Of a DNA stretch of 5,820 bases, positions 5,398 to 5,820 are shown one piece after another. Source of the stretch: CAYLLD01 sp964425135 (GTDB lineage Bacteria > Pseudomonadota > Alphaproteobacteria > Rhodobacterales > Rhodobacteraceae). The position numbers were made by a program, and so were the translations under genes. A model generated the notes under the pieces. That model was given only the letters and a program-made list of their open reading frames with translations. It was not told the DNA's origin and searched no databases. The stretch covers positions 1-5,820 of the forward strand of contig CAYRKW010000111.1 in assembly GCA_964425135.1 (NCBI GenBank), read 5' to 3'. Positions within the stretch are counted from its first letter, which is position 1. Each line of letters opens with the position of its first letter.

Positions 5398-5706
5398 TCA
5401 GAGTTTGATTTCTACGTCCACACCGGCTGCCAGATCGAGCTTCATCAGCGCGTCTACGGTTTGCGGTGTCGGATCAACGATATCCATCAGGCGTTTATGC
5501 GTGCGGATCTCGAACTGTTCCCGGGACTTTTTGTTAACGTGCGGGCCGCGCAAGACTGTATATTTCTCAATCTTGTTCGGCAGCGGAATGGGACCGCGAA
5601 CGGTTGCGCCCGTGCGTTTGGCGGTAGACACGATTTCCGCTGTGCTTGTATCGAGCACGCGGTAATCGAACGCCTTGAGCCGGATGCGAATTGTCTGCGA
5701 CTGCAT
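5398..5706 (-). CDS. rpsJ: 30S ribosomal protein S10 (NusE)
   Basis: S10 is a head protein of the small subunit and also acts as NusE, pairing with NusB in antitermination and with NusG in transcription-translation coupling. The 102-residue product is normal in length. It shows TIRIRLKAFDYRVLD near the N-terminus, the long-loop segment RGPIPLPNKIEKYTVLRGPH (37-56), EQFEIRTHKRLMDIVDPTPQ (63-82) and the typical end DLAAGVDVEIKL. The ATG is preceded by AAAGG with roughly 8 nt spacing. It lies 59 nt after the tuf stop with no promoter motif visible in the gap, so co-transcription with tuf is likely. Confidence 0.98.
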   Translation of the reverse strand: MQSQTIRIRLKAFDYRVLDTSTAEIVSTAKRTGATVRGPIPLPNKIEKYTVLRGPHVNKKSREQFEIRTHKRLMDIVDPTPQTVDALMKLDLAAGVDVEIKL

Positions 5707-5726
5707 TTGTCTAGCCTTTCATGCGC

Positions 5727-5750
5727 GGCGGAGACGCATGCGCCTCCGCC
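5727..5750. repeat. GC-rich hairpin in the tuf-rpsJ gap
   Basis: GGCGGAG (5727-5733) and CTCCGCC (5744-5750) form a perfect 7-bp stem around a 10-nt loop that contains the self-complementary CGCATGCG. No U-tract follows on the minus strand, so it is not a classical terminator. It could mark the 3' end of tuf mRNA or be a processing or attenuation structure before rpsJ. The structure is seen in the sequence; the role is a guess. Confidence 0.5.
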
Positions 5751-5765
5751 CCACTGAGATGAATG

Positions 5766-5820
5766 TTACTCAATAATTTTCGACACGACGCCGGAGCCGA
5801 CGGTGCGGCCGCCTTCGCGG
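5766..5820 (-). CDS. tuf: elongation factor Tu, C-terminal end (partial, runs off the right edge)
   Basis: The minus strand gives REGGRTVGSGVVSKIIE followed by TAA at 5768-5766. REGGRTVGAGVV followed by a short hydrophobic end is the hallmark C-terminus of bacterial EF-Tu, the GTPase that delivers aminoacyl-tRNA to the ribosome. Only 17 full codons are inside the window; the remaining roughly 375 residues would lie to the right. Its place just upstream of rpsJ is the usual str-S10 arrangement in alphaproteobacteria. Confidence 0.93.
   Translation of the reverse strand, partial: REGGRTVGSGVVSKIIE

Noticed and set aside
4955..5665. Plus-strand open frame of 236 codons opposite rplC and rpsJ
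   Set aside because: It spans two real genes on the other strand, has no recognisable motif and no ribosome-binding site.

Overview
The window holds most of an S10 ribosomal-protein operon on the minus strand, plus one convergent gene at the low-coordinate end. The protein sequences suggest an alphaproteobacterium, most likely Rhodobacteraceae (Roseobacter-like). Pointers are the 126-residue L22 beginning MGKDKNPRR, the L3 with a long Ala/Glu tail, the 137-residue L16, and tuf directly upstream of rpsJ. This placement rests on protein feel and operon order, not on a database search.

Reading the minus strand from the right edge, the order is: the last codons of tuf (EF-Tu), then rpsJ (S10), rplC (L3), rplD (L4), rplW (L23), rplB (L2), rpsS (S19), rplV (L22), rpsC (S3) and rplP (L16). 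This is the canonical bacterial order. Junctions are tight: ATGA overlaps at rplC/rplD and rplD/rplW, a TAATG overlap at rplV/rpsC, and gaps of 2 to 24 nt elsewhere. There are two exceptions. The tuf-rpsJ gap is 59 nt and carries a GC-rich hairpin. The rplW-rplB gap is 102 nt and carries two 21-bp palindromes in mirror orientation, which together form a 25-bp inverted repeat. No promoter was recognised inside the operon, so transcription from tuf or further upstream is likely.

The operon stops early. In E. coli and most bacteria rplP is followed at once by rpmC (L29) and rpsQ (S17). Here rplP is followed by a strong hairpin with a U-tract, and then by the 3' end of a plus-strand gene that shares this terminator. 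That gene encodes a small putative 2-oxoglutarate/Fe(II)-dependent oxygenase (TIGR02466 / PF13759 type). It seems to have its own extended -10 promoter near position 100. Positions 2-91 may hold the C-terminal codons of another plus-strand gene, but the evidence is weak.

Functionally the window is a translation cluster: 30S proteins S10, S19 and S3, 50S proteins L3, L4, L23, L2, L22 and L16, and EF-Tu. The points most worth a second look are the mirror-palindrome insertion between rplW and rplB, the break after rplP with an oxygenase next to it, and the acidic tail of L3. I found no CRISPR array, tRNA, rRNA, insertion sequence or new defence system.
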